Positions 5,219 to 7,472 of a stretch of 7,472 bases of DNA are shown piece by piece. Source of the stretch: a bacterium UBA6025 (GTDB taxonomy: Bacteria; Patescibacteriota; Saccharimonadia; Saccharimonadales; Saccharimonadaceae). The notes beneath the pieces were generated by a model, which saw nothing but the letters and a program-made list of their open reading frames with translations, had not been told where the DNA came from and did not search any database. Numbering within the stretch: the stretch's first letter is position 1; each line of letters starts with the position of its first letter. The DNA is taken from contig DIZP01000032.1 of NCBI GenBank assembly GCA_002429375.1, forward strand, positions 1-7,472. Reading direction: 5' to 3'. The translations under genes were made by a program, and so were the position numbers.

Positions 5219-6853
5219 ATGAATCGATGGACAGACGTAAATGGAATATATCAGATCTATCCCCGTAGTTTTATGGATACGGATGGCAATGGTAGTGGCG
5301 ATATTTCTGGCATCGTTGATAAACTCGATTATATTAAAGGCGGCGAGGGCTCACTCGGGATTGACGCGATATGGTTGTCGCCGTTTTACACTTCACCGAT
5401 GGTCGACAACGGCTATGATATCAGCGACTACTGCGGGGTTGATCCGCTCTTCGGGACCTTAGATGATTTTAAGCGTTTGCTCGACGAGGCACACCGTCGT
5501 CAGATACGCGTCATGATTGATTTTGTGCCAAACCATACATCCGATAGGCACCCTTGGTTCGAAGCGTCTGCCAGCTCACGGGATAATAACCACAGAGATT
5601 GGTATATTTGGCGTGATGGCAAAACGGATGGGTCGGCACCGAATAACTGGCTAAGCGTGGCTGGCGGTTCAGCCTGGCAGTATGACGAAAAAAGTAATCA
5701 ATACTATCTCCATAGTTTCTTGAAAGAGCAGCCCGATCTCAATTGGGATAACCTCGAGGTGAGAGCGGCAATGAAGGCAGTCGTTGATTTTTGGTTGTCG
5801 ATGGGCGTTGATGGCCTTCGGGCGGATGCGATACGCTGGATGGCTAAAGACAGGTCGTTCGTTGATAAGTTGTCAAATCCCAACTACCGTGATGGCCAGG
5901 AAGACCCATACCACAGTCAAATTCATCATCATCATGGGTCAGCTGATCAGTTGCGCACCTATCTTGGTGGCATCGCGGCCACAGTCGAGGATTATGATGA
6001 TCGCATAATGATCTTTGAAGATTATCCAGATTTTTCTGTCGTCACACCTCAAGAGCGCTATCGTCCATATTTAGAGCTTTATGACATAAATCCTCGGGTT
6101 GCAATGCCGTTTAACTTTGGCGGAATGTTTATGCCCTTTCAAGCAACCAGTTTTCGTGATTTTATTGAAACAGTTCATTCATACCTGCAGGATAGCCGCA
6201 TACCAGTTTATTGTCTTGGTAATCACGATCAGTCGCGGTTAGTCAGTCGTTTTGGGCAGGAACAAGCCCGGCTGATTGCTATGCTGCAGCTCACATTACC
6301 GGGACTTCCAGTAATGTATTACGGTGACGAATTAGGTATGAGCGACGGACATATTACAGAAGAATTCATTCAAGATTCATTTGAAAAAAATAATCCAGGA
6401 GTAGGTATCGGACGCGACCCTGAAAGAACCCCGATGCAATGGTCCCATGACGTATCGGCAGGTTTTAGTAAAGGCGCTCCCTGGTTGCCTGTGCCTATTG
6501 AACTTCGGGGTGTGACAGTGGCCGACCAACAAGCTGATCGGACTTCATTTTTGGCACTTTATCAAAATATTCTGTCGTTACGAAGCAAAAGTAGTACGCT
6601 GCGACGAGGTGTGTATGAAACGTGCGGGACAAATAATGAGCATGTTTTTTCGTATAGACTGTCTGATAAAGAGCATGTCTTTACTATTGTGCTTAATTTT
6701 TCGGATCAAACAACCCAGTGCCAGGTTGGCGAGCCTAACCCTGACATTATAGCCGCAACGAGTCAACCCGTGAGTTTGATTGACGAGAACACAGTGAGTC
6801 TTCGACCATATCAAGGTATCGTGATTGCCCGCCGAATATCAACAAATAGCTAA
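5219..6853 (+). CDS. GH13 alpha-glucosidase (oligo-glucosidase-like)
   Basis: The product (544 aa) is a retaining alpha-glucoside hydrolase, probably releasing glucose from maltose-type oligosaccharides. Numbering from this start, region I DFVPNH is at 101-106, region II GLRADAI has nucleophile Asp203, region III IFEDYP has acid/base Glu267, and region IV GNHD has His336 and Asp337. The N-terminal GIYQIYPRSF, the MDTDGNGSGD loop, QPDLNW and GRDPERTPMQW are typical of the alpha-glucosidase/oligo-1,6-glucosidase branch. A beta-sandwich domain closes the C-terminus. Ala after the nucleophile, rather than Val, leans toward alpha-1,4 over alpha-1,6 specificity. No signal peptide is seen, so it is cytosolic. 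An in-frame ATG at 5207 adds four residues but falls within the -10 box; 5219 is preferred with moderate certainty. Exact substrate is open: trehalose-6-phosphate hydrolase or sucrose hydrolase cannot be fully excluded. Confidence 0.92.
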   Translation: MNRWTDVNGIYQIYPRSFMDTDGNGSGDISGIVDKLDYIKGGEGSLGIDAIWLSPFYTSPMVDNGYDISDYCGVDPLFGTLDDFKRLLDEAHRRQIRVMIDFVPNHTSDRHPWFEASASSRDNNHRDWYIWRDGKTDGSAPNNWLSVAGGSAWQYDEKSNQYYLHSFLKEQPDLNWDNLEVRAAMKAVVDFWLSMGVDGLRADAIRWMAKDRSFVDKLSNPNYRDGQEDPYHSQIHHHHGSADQLRTYLGGIAATVEDYDDRIMIFEDYPDFSVVTPQERYRPYLELYDINPRVAMPFNFGGMFMPFQATSFRDFIETVHSYLQDSRIPVYCLGNHDQSRLVSRFGQEQARLIAMLQLTLPGLPVMYYGDELGMSDGHITEEFIQDSFEKNNPGVGIGRDPERTPMQWSHDVSAGFSKGAPWLPVPIELRGVTVADQQADRTSFLALYQNILSLRSKSSTLRRGVYETCGTNNEHVFSYRLSDKEHVFTIVLNFSDQTTQCQVGEPNPDIIAATSQPVSLIDENTVSLRPYQGIVIARRISTNS

Positions 6854-7472
6854 AAGATTTTTTTATCTCTGAGCTCGTCAGGTAAAAAGCCTTGACCAGG
6901 CTTAAAATCGGCCTCCCATTTGTAATCCTTACCGTACCCGATATCTTTCATGAGTTTTGTCGGGGCGTTGCGGAGGTGTAGCGGGACCGGTGCATCAGGA
7001 TACTGCTTGGCGAGGGCCTGTGCTCGGTGCATGGCATCAGTCGTTTGGCGCGATTTTTCGCTCTTAGCGAGGGCTGTCGCCACGTGAAAGAGAATATAGC
7101 TACTTTCGGGCATACCGACGCGTTCGATGGCCTGGAAGGCGTTCAGCGCCAGTCCCAGAGCCCCGTTACCGGCTAGCCCGATGTCTTCGCTGGCAAATAT
7201 CACCATTCGGCGGGCAATAAACTTGGCGTCTTCACCGGCGTCAATCATCCGAGCCAGGTAGTACAGGGTTGCGTCGACATTACTACCGCGCATGCTTTTA
7301 ATAAAGGCGCTGATGACGTTGTAGTGCATATCACCCTTTTTGTCATAGCCGGGAACTCTTTTTTGGGCGGCGACTTTGATGATTTCCGGCGTGACCTTTG
7401 CTCCCATGCTTAGGGCCAGCTCTAAATTACCGAGTGCAACTCTGGCATCGCCGCCAGACAGCTCTGCTAAGT
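6850..7472 (-). CDS. rarA: Replication-associated recombination protein RarA (MgsA), C-terminal part, cut by the window edge
   Basis: About 207 codons are present; the frame stays open to 7472, so the N-terminal AAA+ core with the Walker motifs lies outside. Just inside the edge the protein reads LAELSGGDARVALGNLELAL, the sensor-2 SGGDAR region of the RarA/MgsA/WRNIP1 family. The family-specific clamp-loader-like C-terminal domain follows: KGDMHYNVISAFIKSMRGSNVDATLYYLARM, then FIARRMVIFASEDIGLA, then PVPLHLRNAPTKLMKDIGYGKDYKW, ending GQGFLPDELRDKKIF. RarA acts as a tetrameric ATPase at stalled forks and with SSB. The Met at 7407 is internal. Its stop codon TAG (6852-6850) overlaps the TAA stop of the converging GH13 gene. 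Confidence 0.95.
   Translation of the reverse strand, partial: LAELSGGDARVALGNLELALSMGAKVTPEIIKVAAQKRVPGYDKKGDMHYNVISAFIKSMRGSNVDATLYYLARMIDAGEDAKFIARRMVIFASEDIGLAGNGALGLALNAFQAIERVGMPESSYILFHVATALAKSEKSRQTTDAMHRAQALAKQYPDAPVPLHLRNAPTKLMKDIGYGKDYKWEADFKPGQGFLPDELRDKKIF

Noticed and set aside
7405..7407. Start of rarA at the ATG at 7407
   Set aside because: The frame stays open to the window edge and encodes the conserved SGGDAR sensor-2 region, so this Met is internal and the gene is partial.

Overview
The window looks like chromosomal DNA from a bacterium with a compact genome and the standard genetic code: there is no in-frame TGA, intergenic gaps are short, and both tRNA genes encode their CCA ends. 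The protein character, the moderate GC content and apparently leaderless mRNAs would fit a Patescibacteria/CPR lineage such as Saccharibacteria. That placement is an impression from sequence alone and needs a phylogeny.

Layout. At 1-320 two tRNA genes converge: tRNA-Leu(GAG) on + with its own promoter, and tRNA-Val(TAC) on -. Two adjacent hairpin terminators lie between them. At 321-456 two back-to-back promoters serve tRNA-Val (-) and typA (+). At 457-2323 is a complete typA/bipA gene (ribosome-associated translational GTPase), ending in a hairpin terminator that uses its own stop codon. At 2328-3950 a strong sigma70-type promoter sits directly on the start of a complete GH37 trehalase, which is predicted to be leaderless and cytoplasmic. 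At 3960-5120 (-) is a GT4 glycosyltransferase. At 5121-5218 is a compact divergent control region with two mirror-image extended -10 elements around a perfect tandem 9-bp repeat. At 5219-6853 (+) is a GH13 alpha-glucosidase. At 6850-7472 (-) is the C-terminal part of RarA/MgsA, an AAA+ replication-repair ATPase that runs off the right edge.

How the genes fit together. The middle of the window is a small alpha-glucoside module. Trehalase would split trehalose into two glucoses, and the GH13 enzyme would release glucose from maltose-type or related alpha-glucosides. The GT4 gene, transcribed divergently from the GH13 gene and convergent with trehalase, would transfer a sugar to an unknown acceptor. 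No transporter or regulator gene is visible. The flanking typA and rarA genes and the tRNAs are housekeeping genes.

I see no CRISPR array, insertion sequence, phage gene or clearly new enzyme family. The most distinctive signals are regulatory: the symmetric divergent promoter, the leaderless starts of the two glycosidases, and a hairpin between the Shine-Dalgarno-like sequence and the start codon of typA.
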